From Scolanthus callimorphus (Eukaryota > Cnidaria > Anthozoa > Actiniaria > Edwardsiidae): 64,000 bases of DNA. Where the stretch lies: positions 8,653,077 to 8,717,076 of the forward strand of contig CM066924.1 of the NCBI GenBank assembly GCA_033964015.1, given 5' to 3'. Positions within the stretch are counted from its first letter, which is position 1, and each line of letters starts with the position of its first letter. Shown in pieces: positions 33,949 through 45,515 of this stretch. Position numbers and translations under genes: made by a program. Below the pieces are notes generated by a model. That model saw nothing but the letters and a program-made list of their open reading frames with translations, was not told the DNA's origin and made no database searches.

Positions 33949-35334
33949 TGACATATACATAGACATAGACATGTTTTATTGGCACTTTGTAAATGGTTAA
34001 ATTTACATCGGTGTAATTCCAATAATGAAATAAAATAATTAAAGCAAAAACAAACATTTAGGATATATATCTTATCAGTAGATCATGCTATTATTGGCCA
34101 TTAAAAGGAAAGAAAATTCTGTCTTGCAGTAAATGCAGATTTATCAGTAAGAGGAAGAACTCATTGTCTGATATTCTATATGTCTATGTCTAAATCAGCA
34201 AAACGTCTAAAAAAAAAATTCGGCTCGCGCTACGCGCTCGCCATCACTCAATCTTAACACTCCTGATCATTGTAATACACCGGGATACTGCCTTCAGAAA
34301 AGAGGGGGAGGTTTTAGTGACTTGCCATGATAGCCATTGTGGGAGACCTGATGTTAGGCTTGGAAATGGGATTGGAGGCACTGGGATTTGGCCAATAGAA
34401 CTAGAAATGGGTCAATTTGCCTTTAACTGAACCAACAATGAAATATCAACTGCTTTTAAAATTTTGCCCTACGACTGCAATACAAACACTCTGTACACAT
34501 GTCTAAAAGTCACTTTTTAACGCTGGGATTTTGAAAACTTTGACTGGGAAAACTTCAGGACTGGGATCTTGCGAAACTTTTACGCTGGGAAATGGGATTT
34601 GGACCCCCTTCAAAACCTGTTTGAATCATTTTGACTGACATGTATGGAGGGGAAGGGGGGTCCTGAAATGTTTCAGTCTATCAGAGGGGGGCTCCCGAAA
34701 ACAATCAATGCTATCAGGTGGGGTTCTTGAAATTTTTTGGGATCACAGGTATTTTCTCCTCCACCCCCCTCTCCGACATAAATAATGACCGGTCCCTAAC
34801 TTCACGCGTGCTCGACGAGCAAAACATTTCACTCGATAAGAGGGAACTTTGTGCATGCTGATTCCCGGGATAGACATTAAATGGGAAAAGGCCATAGAAC
34901 TTTTATGGAACTTTTTGCCACCCGTTACATCGAAATCCTTTACAGGCGTTTAGCAAGGAAGGAAACTCAAAGAAGAAATTGAAGCAGGTAAAGCTGTTGT
35001 TAAAAAAAAGACGCTTTCTCATTTTCATTCAAGACGAAAACCAGAGAAACAATTTATTGGCTGAATTTATGAAACACGAAAGCTAAATTAACTAAATTAG
35101 CTTATATTTTAGTTCTGAATTTTTAAATACCAAAGCTTGAGTATGGGAACTAAAAATAGATGTTTAGTGTGAGGAAAAGGTGTTGGTTAAGTAAGCAAGT
35201 AAGCAACTTTCTTAACGTCTCAAATCTTCTAGCTGTACACGAGTGCATTACTAATTGGGGAGACGGTGCACATACTTACCCCCCTTTCTCTATCAGAGCT
35301 CCAGGTGAAAGGAATTCAAAGCTATAAGCAAGCT
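33949..35334. other. No gene seen
   Basis: Contains a possible small insertion bounded by ACATAGACATAGACATG (33957) and ATATGTCTATGTC (34178). The rest is non-coding. Confidence 0.5.
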
Positions 35335-35403
35335 ACTCGGAACAGAGAAAAGTCGACAACTCGGAACAGAGAAAAGTCGATAACTCGGAACAGAGAAAAG
35401 TTA
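35335..35403. repeat. Three 24-bp direct repeats
   Basis: ACTCGGAACAGAGAAAAGTC recurs three times with a period of 24 bases. A plus-strand open frame runs through it, but the frame has no recognisable protein and is not called as a gene. Confidence 0.75.
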
Positions 35404-35856
35404 TCGGGTTTAAGGGTGATTCGTGATGTTCTTCATGCCGAAACCATTTCAATCGATTACACACAAACATATCCAATAGAGACAATAAACTATGTAAAAT
35501 CTATCCTAAATAGCCCATTGTTAGACTCCTCTCGTTTAGCTCTCTGGTTAGACACTGCTCTATACCGCAACGCGCGCGTTTCTCGAATTCTGATTGGCTC
35601 TCATCTGTTGGTACATAAAAGTTTTTAGTACTTTATCCTCACTGCATACTCATTACCGCGTCACGGGGATTAAGTTATGGGAGGTAATCGCTCCTGCCTA
35701 ACATACGCAGCTCGCTCATTCCTATAGGGAGGCACGCCGAAAACACCAACACGAAACAATCAAGAGGCATCTCCCCCAATACTCATGACTCTTTAATTTA
35801 TAATCACATAAACCATGAATAGAGTTGCTAACAGTTATCTAATAATGGACTGAAGC

Positions 35857-37144
35857 TTACTGAATTGCGCCCTCTGGCACTGCAGGTGACACGTTGCTAG
35901 GGTGTCCAAATGGTATTGATGACAAACTGGTAACTTTAGGGAGAACGTTCTCTGCTATACCGAGATTCACAGCCGCGTCCGAGACGAGGGTGTATCTTTT
36001 GGATGTAGTTTTACTGCGCCACCCAATGTACTGGGTAACCTCCTCTTGCGTGCAACCTAGTAACCTGAGGGTGTTCGAAAGCCCAACCCTAAAACTATGA
36101 GGCGTCTCCCCACTGTAAATACCTGCATCTTTAAGGTGCTTGTGTAACCGATTTGCAACAGCCGGCCCGATAAAAGGCTTGTTGTTTATTGATTTTGACC
36201 GGCCTACAACCCTGAAAAAATACCCATCCTCCAGAGGTACATTAATGATGCTACATACTTGGATGTAATATGAAATCCAAGCTACAGGGCAAACATCTAC
36301 TTCGGGAAACTCGGTGATAGGAAAAGAGTGCACTGAACCTGAGCGCAGTGTTTTTGTGAAAGAAAACGTTAGTAGGTAACCCTTGCGGTCTTTGAGCCGT
36401 GTGACATTAGATGTGATAAGGCGACTCAAGTCAGAAGATCTGCCCCCAGTGAAAAAATCAATAACAAAAAACGTGGTATCCCTGACGAGAATATACTTGT
36501 CAGTCTTAGAAAGAGGCGAGGAAGCAAGTATGTTGCTTCCAAGAAAAGTAATAAGTTGCCTAAACTTCTGAAAAAACAGCGGGAGAGCTTGACGATGCGT
36601 GATGGATTGACTGGCCTGCTCTTCTCTAACAAACTTTAAATAACTCTTTACCTTAGCGTGCGCGACTGGATTAGAATTATCCAGTCGTCCTAATTTATTG
36701 AAAATGGCCCTGAGACGACCTAATAGAGAATCTACCGTACCGGCCGCCAGGCGTCTTGGGCAAGCGCAATCTTGCCGCTCTGCCGCTTGCGAGCAGGTGG
36801 GAAGATGTACCACCGTTCTACCTGACTCGTCTTTGTAAATTAGGAACCTAACAATATCATCTGCCGTGCACGATGCTACGGACTTAAGAGGGCTAAGAGT
36901 CGCTAGAAAACTTGAAAATTGCTGTTCCAAGGTGTCCTTTTGGCGTTCATAAGGTTTGGATTTGGTATATGTCTCGAACTGTACCATCCGTCTCTCTATG
37001 GTCTGCCTGTTCATACGGCGAATAGGTGTGCTGGTGTTCTCACAACATATACTTGTTCCACAGGCCTGACAAAATCTTGCGTCTATATCATTTGCGTACA
37101 GATATGCTGAACAGCGACGGGCAGGTTTCCAAGGACGCAAGACC
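35857..37144 (-). CDS. DIRS tyrosine recombinase
   Basis: About 427 residues, uninterrupted. It would insert circular cDNA by site-specific strand exchange. The N-terminus has a zinc-ribbon-like CSAY...CQACG. The catalytic set is visible: Arg in TGGRSSDLSRL, His-x-x-Arg in PHSFRVG, Trp in YIGWRS (His/Trp position) and the nucleophile Tyr in SKRYTLVS. There is no ATG at the left end of the frame. The frame opens right after an acceptor-like CTACTTTAG near 37145, so it may be expressed from a spliced RNA. The same layout (acceptor before a zinc ribbon) occurs in the second DIRS element. Confidence 0.85.
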
Positions 37145-37160
37145 TAAAGTAGACAAATGA

Positions 37161-38009
37161 CTATAAGATACAGCGAAAGCCGTACAGATTCCACGGTAAC
37201 CCCTCAAGGCGCCAATAGGGAGGAGACCTAGCTGGGAACCAGAGGATGGACTGCTGGCCTTTCCTTCCTAAGAGGACTTTATCTACCACAAGAGACTGTA
37301 GCAATGCCCACCAATAACGCTTTGGGAGATCTGGTACAACGATAGTGAAAGCCCCGTGGAACTGTTCCTCGATGAGGTATCTTAGCAACGGTCTGATGAG
37401 TACAAAAGGCGGGAAGACGTAGATGTTATGATTCAACGGAATGGACTGAGAGAACACATTCACACAAGCAGAACCCGGGGTCGGGCACGGAGTATAGTGA
37501 GGCAAGGAGCGGCCGTAGCGATCCCGCTGACAATTGCTGTCGAGAGCCATAAGATCGAAAGTATGTGGCCCGAAAAGAGATTCTAATGTTTTCCACGAGT
37601 CCTCAGCCAGGTGACAATCCAACTTCAACAACCTCCTAGACGGCTCGTCCGCTGGGTTTTCGCCAGACGGGACGTAATGGGCGGAGAGACTGAAATTGAA
37701 TTCCTTGCAGCATTGGTGGATCTGTTTGATAACGCTGTTGATCTCGGTACTCTTGCCCCGTCATTGTCTAGTGCAGCCTTCAGTACCCTGCTATCCGTAT
37801 GAACATCCACCCTAACTGATCGAATATCATTCCTAAAGGCCTGGAGGGAGTGCAAAAGTGCACGTGCTTCGAGAGTGTTTATATGTCCTGGAGTATCTGG
37901 CTTCCAATAGTCCCTGCATTCTATGACCCTGCCGTTCTTAGAGAGGGTTCCCCCCCAAGCCCTAGTAGACGCGTCACAAAATAAGGTCACGGTGGCGTGG
38001 TGTTCCGAT
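37161..38009 (-). pseudogene. DIRS RNase H and post-RNase H region, broken
   Basis: RNase H is recognisable from LFCDASTRAWGG (first Asp), NTLEARALLHSL (Glu) and VDVHTDSRVL (Asp). It is separated from the upstream RT only by an in-frame TGA near 38012. A frameshift near 37750 moves the downstream part (ending FGPHTFDLMALDSN, YVFPPFVLIRPLLRYL, YWWALLQSLV) into another frame. That last block is conserved after RNase H in DIRS elements; some DIRS carry a methyltransferase here, but its motifs were not seen with certainty. Confidence 0.75.
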
Positions 38010-38011
38010 CT

Positions 38012-39307
38012 TCACGGGAGAACATCAGACCAGTGGTCTAAAAACCGCCAATGTGCGATCTCTTTGCGGAGATCCCCCTTAAGCACAATAGACGGTTTGA
38101 CCGAGGCCGAGGATCTGGAGAGGGCGGCAAAAATTTCTCTTACGTAGAGCCTACAACCCGGTATAGCCAAGCTAAGCGATATAGCTTTCCCTGCAAAACG
38201 CTGCAAAGATTTGACACTAACAGATGGTGAACCAAGAATGTCCTCTCTAAGTGTCGCGAACTTCTGCTTTTTATCGTCAGGTACCCTGAAGGCCTGAGAG
38301 GTGGAGTCGCAAAGGACACCCAGAAAGCGAATGCTAGTGGATGGATAGCAGTGGGACTTGCTGATGGCGATGAAATACCCAGCTTCAATAAGGAGATAAC
38401 ACATTATATACGCCGCGGCCTCTGCTCTCTGAGCGCATGGCGGGAAACTGCTGGAGAAAGGGAATGTAAACAACTGACCCACGTGGCGATCATCGATGTA
38501 TTGTGATACCGGAACACCCAGCAATCTGGCTGCGTCAGAGACTGCAAGTCCGAGTTTGTGATATATAAACGCACTCGCCTTCCAGCCGAAAGGCAGGGTA
38601 CGGAAGACAAAATACATTCCCTCAAATTGTAACCCAAAAAATGTATAAGAAGATGGGTGTAAAAGAACATGTTGATAACCACTCTTGTCATCAAAAGCGG
38701 TCTGAAAGTGGCCAGGTAAGACATAACGGGGTAGGTCGCTCAGGTGGTCGAGTTTAAATGGGAGGTCCCGGATCCATAGGTTTAGATAACGCTCATCGTG
38801 GCACAGGCGCGGTTTTGAGGGCTCGACCGTCAAAGGCAACACAAGGTGCGGAGGCGAAACATCCCTAACCGCGCCCCAAACCAATAAGACCCCCGCTGAT
38901 ACCCACTCGAGAATAGTTTTTTCGATGAAGTCCTGGAACTTTGCGCAATGATGAGAATTTTTAAGTACCAGCGGCGGGGGAAGAATTGAATCCAGCTGCA
39001 TTCCCTTAAATCGTCCCTTAAAAGGTTGAAACAGTTTTTCGACCTTGACTCCTTCGCGGACTACGTTAAGGAGGTTGATCTCGTCACAGACGTTATCGGA
39101 GAGAAGCTTCTCCCATATCCCAACGTGCCGATGTATGTTTCCCGCTTTGAAGTAGTCGGGGTCTGGAAACCTAAGCTGGCGAAGATCGGCTAGGCCCTGT
39201 TGCGATACCACCAGCTCGGGTGAGGGGAGTGGACCAACGAAGGGTTGGGTTCCCTTTGTAATTCCTCGGATTGGCGAATTCTCCCTGCATACTGCTTGTT
39301 CCGCCAT
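38012..39307 (-). CDS. DIRS reverse transcriptase
   Basis: The frame begins with ATG at 39307. Motif A is FQTAFDDKSGYQHV, the fingers/palm shows LPFGWKASAFIYHKL, and the catalytic motif is QYIDDRHV (YIDD). The thumb continues to RFLDHWSDVLP, where a TGA replaces the Trp codon usual in this family. Reading then continues into RNase H in the same frame, so RT and RNase H were originally one polyprotein. It copies the element RNA into cDNA. Confidence 0.85.
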   Translation of the reverse strand: MAEQAVCRENSPIRGITKGTQPFVGPLPSPELVVSQQGLADLRQLRFPDPDYFKAGNIHRHVGIWEKLLSDNVCDEINLLNVVREGVKVEKLFQPFKGRFKGMQLDSILPPPLVLKNSHHCAKFQDFIEKTILEWVSAGVLLVWGAVRDVSPPHLVLPLTVEPSKPRLCHDERYLNLWIRDLPFKLDHLSDLPRYVLPGHFQTAFDDKSGYQHVLLHPSSYTFFGLQFEGMYFVFRTLPFGWKASAFIYHKLGLAVSDAARLLGVPVSQYIDDRHVGQLFTFPFSSSFPPCAQRAEAAAYIMCYLLIEAGYFIAISKSHCYPSTSIRFLGVLCDSTSQAFRVPDDKKQKFATLREDILGSPSVSVKSLQRFAGKAISLSLAIPGCRLYVREIFAALSRSSASVKPSIVLKGDLRKEIAHWRFLDHWSDVLP

Positions 39308-39592
39308 TTTAACTCTCGACGCAAAGGAGGGGGAAATGACCTAAAATACAGGAGAATAACATGAAAACCCTCCCTAAAGAAAACGCGGAACCGAGAACCC
39401 AACCCTTCGATGATCCAGGTGTTCGGACTATGTCCGGGTGAGCAGGAGCATGCCCCCTAGATCACCGGAGGGATAAGGTTGACTGAAACATATATAACGC
39501 CGCCCTATTATAGGATTGGAAACAAGACGAGTAACATTATAATTTTAATGTGCAAAAGCTACATAGCAAAGATTCCATATGGAAGAAGACGT

Positions 39593-42500
39593 CTAATAAT
39601 AGGAGGGGTATCCACCACGTCGTCCGCGCACGCGTCCTCTAAAGACTGCCCTTCCTTGCCTCCTGGCCCGAGGGCACGCCCTGGCATAGTGACCCCATTC
39701 GTCACAATTAAAGCATCTAACGCTACGATAAGGAGCAACTCGCGGCCCTCGGTAATCCTCGCCTGTATAGGGCATGGCCCTGGCACCCCCCTTGAGAATA
39801 GAGGCGGCCTCCTTAGCCATCTTAGCCCGCACTCGATCCCCAGCAAGGCCAACAAGGAGCATTTGGAGCTGGACGTCATCCACTAATGGTAGGCGGGCGT
39901 GGACCTCATCCATTGCGGCGGCGTACTCATCTGCCTTCTCATGGGCCTTTGAACGAGCAAGACGGACTAAGTTTTCCAACAACTCTAGGACCTCCAAACG
40001 GTCAAACATCTTAGGTGCACGGTTGAGATGTCTTCGCAGAGCCGCAAGCGCCGAATCCACACTCTCCGAGGCCTTATCCTGCTCCATCGCCTTTATCTTA
40101 TCCTCTAGTACTTTTATACGCCCAGACTACGACAGACAGAAATAAATAAATAAATAAACAAAGGGATGCGTATAACGAAGGAAGGCACCGCAAACTACTA
40201 CCGCAAAAGAGCGGCTATTGCAAGCAAAACCCCGCGTGCAGCGGCTACTGCAAACAAGACCCCCCTTGCAGCTACCACTGCAAACAAGGGTCTCACGGTC
40301 CAACGGCACCCCCCGTTGCAGCGGTTACTGCAAATAAAACCTCCTTGTAACCATTCCTGCAAACAAGTACCCCCAACAGCTACCACTGCAAACGAGAGCC
40401 CCTTCTAGCAGCTACTACCGCTAACGAGACCTCGGCCTCGTGCACCGGTTACTGCAAACAAGACCCCCCTGCAACTACTACTGTAAACATGTCCCCCAGC
40501 AGCTATCACTGCAAATGAGACTCCCCGTGCAGCGGCTACTGCAAACAAGACCCTCCTTGCAGCTATCACCGCAAACAAGTCCCCCCCTGGCAGCCACCAC
40601 TGCCACAAGACTCCCCTTGTGGCTACTACCGCAAAGCAGACCCACTACAACAACTCCTTTGCCGATACAATTGCAACAATTCCTCCCTTGCAGCCACCAC
40701 TGCAAACAAGTCCCCCCTTGGCAGCGGCTACTGTGAACAAGACCCCCTTTTGCAGCTACCACTACAAACAAGTCCCCCCTTAGCAGCGGCTACTGTGAAC
40801 AAGACCTCCCTTGCAGCTACCACTGCAAACAAGTCCCCCCTGGCAGCCACCACTGCAAACAAGTCCCCCTAGCAGCCACCACTGCAAACAATATTCTTCA
40901 TACAGCTACTACTGCAAACAAGATCCCCTTACAGCTACCACTGCAATAACCTCCCCCCTTGCAGCTACCACTGCAATAAATTCCCCCCTTGCAGCTACCA
41001 CTGCAATAAATTGCCTCCTTGCAGCTACCACTGCAATAAATCCCCCCTTGCAGCTACCACTGCAATAAATTCCCCCCTTGCAGCTACCATTGTAATAAAT
41101 CCCCCCTGCAGCTACCACTGTAATAAATCCCCCCTGCAGCTACCACTGTAATAAGTCCCCCCTTGCAGCTACCACTGCAATAAATTCCCCCCTTGCAGCT
41201 ACCACTGCAATAAATCCCCCCTTGCAGCTACCACTGCAATAAATTCCCCCCTTGCAGCTACCACTGCACTAAATTCCCCCCTTGCAGCTACCACTGCAAT
41301 AAATTCCCCCTTGCAGCTACCACTGCAATAAGTTCCCCTTGCAGCTACCACTGCAATAAATCCCCCCTGCAGCTACCACTGCAATAAATTCCCCCCTTGC
41401 AGCTACCACTGCAATAAATTCCCCCTTGCAGCTACCACTGCAATAAATTCCCCCCTTGCAGCTACCACTGCAATAAATCCTCCCTTGCAGCTACCACTGC
41501 AATAAATTCCCCCTTACAGCTACCACTGCAATAAATTCCCCCCTTGCAGCTACCACTGCAATAAGTTCCCCCTTGCAGCTACCACTGCAATAAATCCCCC
41601 CTTGCAGCTACCACTGCAATAAATTCCCCCCTTGCAGCTACCACTGCAATAAATTCCCCCCTTGCAGCTACCACTGCAATAAGTTCCCCCTTGCAGCTAC
41701 CACTGCAATAAATCCCCCCTTGCAGCTACCACTGCAATAAATTCCCCCTTGCAGCTACCACTGCAATAAATTCCCCCTTGCAGCTACCACTGCAATAAAT
41801 TCCCCCCTTGCAGCTACCACTGCAATAAATCCTCCCTTGCAGCTACCACTGCAATAAATTCCCCCCTTACAGCTACCACTGCAATAAATTCCCCCCTTGC
41901 AGCTACCACTGCAATAAGTTCCCCCTTGCAGCTACCACTGCAATAAATCCCCCCTTGCAGCTACCACTGCAATAAATCCCCCCTTGCAGCTACCACTGCA
42001 ATAAATCCCCCCTTGCAGCTACTACTGCGAACCAACCCCTTGCGACCACCACCGCAACAACACCCCCTTGCAGCTACTACCGCAAATATATTCCCCTTGC
42101 AGCTACCACTGCAAGAAACCCCCCCTTGCAGCTACCACTGCAAACAAACCCTTTGCAGCCACTACCGCAGATAAGTTCCCTATACATAAAGAAACCCACT
42201 AATAGTATAAACCATAATCCAGGTGAAGCCATTAAGGGCAGAGTGGGGCAAAACTATGCGTAAAACAGTATGTTCTAAGGGATTAAATGAAGCGAGGAAA
42301 CAAACAATAAAGCCGCTTGTATGAAAGAATGCACCACATAAAAGAGGGTTATGTAAACCAAATACTGACACTAAAATTAGTACTGTCGAGAAATTATGCA
42401 GGAACGCAAAAGCGATGGAAGAATAAATTACACGGAGGGCGAAAGAACTAAGCGAAACAAACTAAGTAGGAATAGGGCAACTACACGCGTAAACTTGTGA

Positions 42501-42822
42501 GCAAAGCGTAGCGAAGCCGAAGAAGAAAACTAAGAGAACCGAATACTGTAAAATAGAAACCAACTGGCCACTGTACATGCCATGAAATATAACCAGAAGT
42601 TAAGCTGACAAATGAGAGGAGGGAAGGTAGGTACAGAACGGCTTCACCCGGATAACTAAACCGAAAACGACAAACTACCTGCTCGTTATCTGCATCGGCT
42701 ACAGCCGCCACGGGGGCTGGATTTGGGTCCGACGCTGGAGCATGATCTGGACCGTCTGCTGGGGCCGCTGGAGCGGGTACCGCTGCCGGAGCTAGTCCAG
42801 GAGGAGGAGGTATGTCAGCCAT
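39593..42822 (-). CDS. DIRS gag, two exons around a minisatellite intron
   Basis: Exon 1 is 42822-42679 (MADIPPPPGLAP..., 48 codons, Pro/Ala/Asp-rich), ending at a CAG|GTAGTT donor. Exon 2 is 40126-39593, beginning after TTTATTTCTGTCTGTCGTAG, an excellent acceptor. The phases match (both 0), giving about 225 residues. Exon 2 carries a helical capsid-like part (LLENLVRLARSKAHEK) and one CCHC knuckle (CFNCDEWGHYARAC), then an Arg/Gly-rich tail, as expected for RNA packaging. An alternative is that exon 2 alone is translated from its internal ATG at 40087. Confidence 0.7.
40127..42678 (-). other. Putative 2.55-kb gag intron
   Basis: Bordered on the minus strand by GTAGTT and TCTGTCGTAG. Nearly all of it between 40165 and 42175 is the minisatellite. 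The frames that cross it are repeat artefacts. The intron is much longer than any exon of the element. Confidence 0.6.
40165..42175. repeat. ~29-bp minisatellite array (about 2 kb)
   Basis: Regular units from about 40930 to 42020 have the consensus CCCCCTTGCAGCTACCACTGCAATAAATT (28-30 bases, an estimated 35-38 copies). 40165-40930 is a degenerate version with AAACAAGACCCC spacers. Each unit has the inverted pair TTGCAG/CTGCAA around CTACCA. Unit length varies by 1-2 bases, so no reading frame is maintained and the array is non-coding. Confidence 0.9.
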
Positions 42823-43107
42823 TCTAAAATGCTGGTGGCGGTCGAAGGCCAGTGCTGAAGTGAATTTCGTAAAAGTCGACCCGTCGGCAGCTTCCGACGA
42901 AGTGATGTGAAAGACGAAGTGATTTGAAAGATCTGGGTGGGGCATTATATACCATGGGGCCGCAAAGCATCATTTGCAGCTCACGTGGCTTAAAGGGACC
43001 ACCATTGGTTAAGAACTTAATTTCCGCGTGACGCTCTAATTATATATGCAGTGAGAATACCATAACAGTTAGCTTTCTCGCAAAATGATTGGCTGATTCG
43101 CAGTGGG

Positions 43108-43285
43108 AAATAAGAGTCCATACCACTCTGCTCGCATCAGCTTGCGCGCGCGTCTCAAAAGCAAAGGGAAATTGTTCGAATGCGCTCGCTATTTGCAACG
43201 GAAAGTGATCATAATCATAACATTTGGGATTTTTTTATGGTAAAAAATAAATTCCAGAGGTTTTGAGTGGTGTGGACTCTTATTT
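43108..43285. mobile_element. Short MITE, ~178 bp
   Basis: Inverted ends AAATAAGAGTCCATACCACTC (one base beyond 20 omitted at the edge) and GAGTGGTGTGGACTCTTATT enclose non-coding DNA just outside the right terminal repeat of the DIRS element. Confidence 0.65.
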
Positions 43286-43429
43286 ATCACTTTTTACACC
43301 ATCATCGTTGTGGAGTCACTCGCTGTCATCATCAGTGCTCGCGCTAAAAAGAACCAACGAAAACAACATTTGGCTGCGCGTGCTACTGTTTTTGTATTTG
43401 TTTTTGCCTTTTTGTTGTGGTATAAAACA

Positions 43430-43608
43430 AATGTCCTCTGTTTTTCCGTGGTATGTCCTCTTATATACCGGGGAGTGATGTAATAAAGTGGTCAAAATGC
43501 ACTACGGACCCACCTGGCTGCGCCTCGTGAGTCCACAACATTTTGACCACTTTATTATGTCATTCCGTGGTGTATAAGAGGACATACCACGGAAAATCAG
43601 AGGACATT
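43430..43608. repeat. Long hairpin with ~68-bp arms
   Basis: ATGTCCTCTGTTTTTCCGTG... at the left is repeated in inverted form at the right (...CACGGAAAATCAGAGGACAT). The arms also share GTGGTATGTCCTCTTATA and AATAAAGTGGTCAAAATG, around a ~40-base centre. This is a foldback MITE with nearly intact arms. Confidence 0.8.
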
Positions 43609-43970
43609 AGTTAAAGAATTCATGGGACATCATGTAGACTTTATTATATCCATTTTGAAATCACATTTATCTCTATCTCGGGTATCGATCAATTCATAAG
43701 CTCTATTTTGCGGTTTTCCTCGAAAAGGAGAAACCAGGAACGCCGGACATGTCTTTGTATGCAAAACAGTTCATTATGTATGCAGAAAAGTCTATGGAAA
43801 ATTGAAGAGTTTGTGGCTTGAAAAACATACTGAGTGGATTGTTGTTCTCCTTCAAAAACGTCTCTATTGCACTTGGCATGATCTCAAGGGACTCTGGCTC
43901 ATAGTCTTCGCCATTATTTTTACTTCTGCATAAAACTTGCCAAGAACTTTTTCTAACTCACCGGGGGCGC

Positions 43971-44305
43971 TTTCCATTTGGCAAAAAATCCCGTTTTGAA
44001 TTCCCAGTAGTTCTCTGAGTCAAATGGAAAGGTCTCAATCCGTTCACGAGAACAGGCACGATTGGACGAAAGTCCGAGAACGGTCTGCACCGCTTTCCAT
44101 TTGACCCGGAATTTCCGGGAATTCGATCAGAAATCAAATGGAAAGGGACAAATTCCCGGAAATTTCGAGTTCTCCGAAAATTCCCACTTTTGGGGTAAGC
44201 TCAAAAGGTTGTCCCAAATTTCTGAAACTTTTTCCCGGCTTTGGCGCTTTCCATTTGACTTCTAACCGAAAATTCCGGGATTTTTTGCCAAATGGAAAGC
44301 TCCCC
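43971..44305. mobile_element. MITE with reiterated CTTTCCATTTG (copy A)
   Basis: The ends GCTTTCCATTTGGCAAAAAA and TTTTTTGCCAAATGGAAAGC are inverted. CTTTCCATTTG or its complement recurs at least five times inside, along with CCGGGAATT-type motifs. A second copy lies at about 47229-47563 inside duplication copy B. Non-coding. Confidence 0.75.
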
Positions 44306-44698
44306 GGGTGCCATGGCATTTTCGTAAAATCCTGATTTTCAAGATGACGGAAGGAGCTGATCCGACAGGAGAGAGGTCACTTATTGAGAAAAATACTTAG
44401 CACTAGAAATTATAATATATAGATTTAGGCACTGCCTAAAAGCGGAACCCACATAACAACAATACACACAACTTCAGCATTTATGGAACTCTAAATATCT
44501 AATTGAGATTGTATTTTACACTTTTTAATACTTGAAAATGTCAGTCTCGGAAAAGGTGACCCTGTAGTGCCTGAAAAGTTAATAAAACAATAAACAATAA
44601 AGTTACAATTCACCATGCACATTTAAAAAACTTGTGGTTGACATTTTAAAAACTTGTGGTCACATTTGTTTTTCCATGCTCCTCCCAAAACCTTATCA

Positions 44699-44976
44699 CA
44701 GGCCCGTAGCCAGGGGGGTTCCGGGGGTGCGCAAGCATCCCCCCACGTGACAAAAAGGTCCACATTTAAGGGTTTGAACAAACTGTTTTAGTGACTAAAT
44801 GGGCCAAACAGAAGACTGTGGTCACTTTGGCATAACAGCCAGTTTCGTATACGGTACTTCCTTTTTCTAGTAAATTTTGACTAGCGCTTAATAAATTCAT
44901 ACCACGTTGGTCCGCTTTTTCTAGATTAGCACCTCCCCCCCCCAACACACACAAAAAATCCCTGGCTATGGGCCTG
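44699..44976. mobile_element. MITE with TATCA target duplication (copy A)
   Basis: The inverted ends CAGGCCCGTAGCCAGG and CCTGGCTATGGGCCTG are flanked on both sides by TATCA, a 5-base target-site duplication. The same insertion recurs in duplication copy B near 47957-48243, so the insertion is older than the duplication. Confidence 0.8.
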
Positions 44977-45515
44977 TATCAAGGCCAATTTTGATATATT
45001 TAAGTTCTTACTTCAGTGCAAGATTCAGGGAATTAAAAAACAAAAGAGCTCAAATATCAACAATGAAAACTCAATAATATATTTCCTTTATTTTCTCAGG
45101 CTGCGTACACACTTGGTGCCCGGGCACTAGCAGTGCCCGAGTACAAGGTCCGGACCTTGTTCTAGCTGTTATAAAAGACTGGGAAGGAAACCTCTGCTTA
45201 GGGTAGATGTTCACACCAGTGTTGTCCCAAAAACCACTCCAAAAACAAAATATGGAGACAATTTCTTTTTTAACACCTTTGTTTCATGTAACTTACATAA
45301 ACAAATAATTCCTTTGTTTTGCGCCATATATAAAAGACCAACACCAAGAGCAACCTTTTTATTAAGTAGGTATATAAAGGGCAGTGACTTTCACTATATC
45401 AAAGGGTTGAAATTTTGTTAAAAAATGTTAGTTTTTTTATTGCAGTATAGAATAATGTTTTCATATCGTGCTATATTTTTGAGATAATTTAACAGACATA
45501 TTTTGCAAAATTATA

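Larger units (their letters stand above)
35627..43060 (-). mobile_element. DIRS-type retrotransposon, nearly full length
   Basis: Reading leftward: gag with CCHC knuckle, RT, RNase H, the post-RNase-H region and a tyrosine recombinase, the defining set of DIRS elements (which integrate without an integrase). Diverged inverted terminal repeats are visible: about 35627-35680 and its complement at 43011-43060, sharing CTCACTGCATA and GCGTCACG. Lesions (an in-frame TGA between RT and RNase H, and a frameshift in RNase H) suggest this copy cannot move by itself. Confidence 0.8.

Noticed and set aside
35266..35628. 120-residue plus-strand ORF
   Set aside because: The frame is created partly by three 24-bp repeats and has no recognisable domain or splice context.
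40165..42175. CRISPR-like array or repeat protein
   Set aside because: Units are contiguous, without unique spacers, vary by 1-2 bases so frames break, and the context is a eukaryotic retroelement.
43932..44990. Independent genes in the repeated short ORFs of the duplicated unit
   Set aside because: These frames lie in palindromic MITEs and appear on both strands at once.
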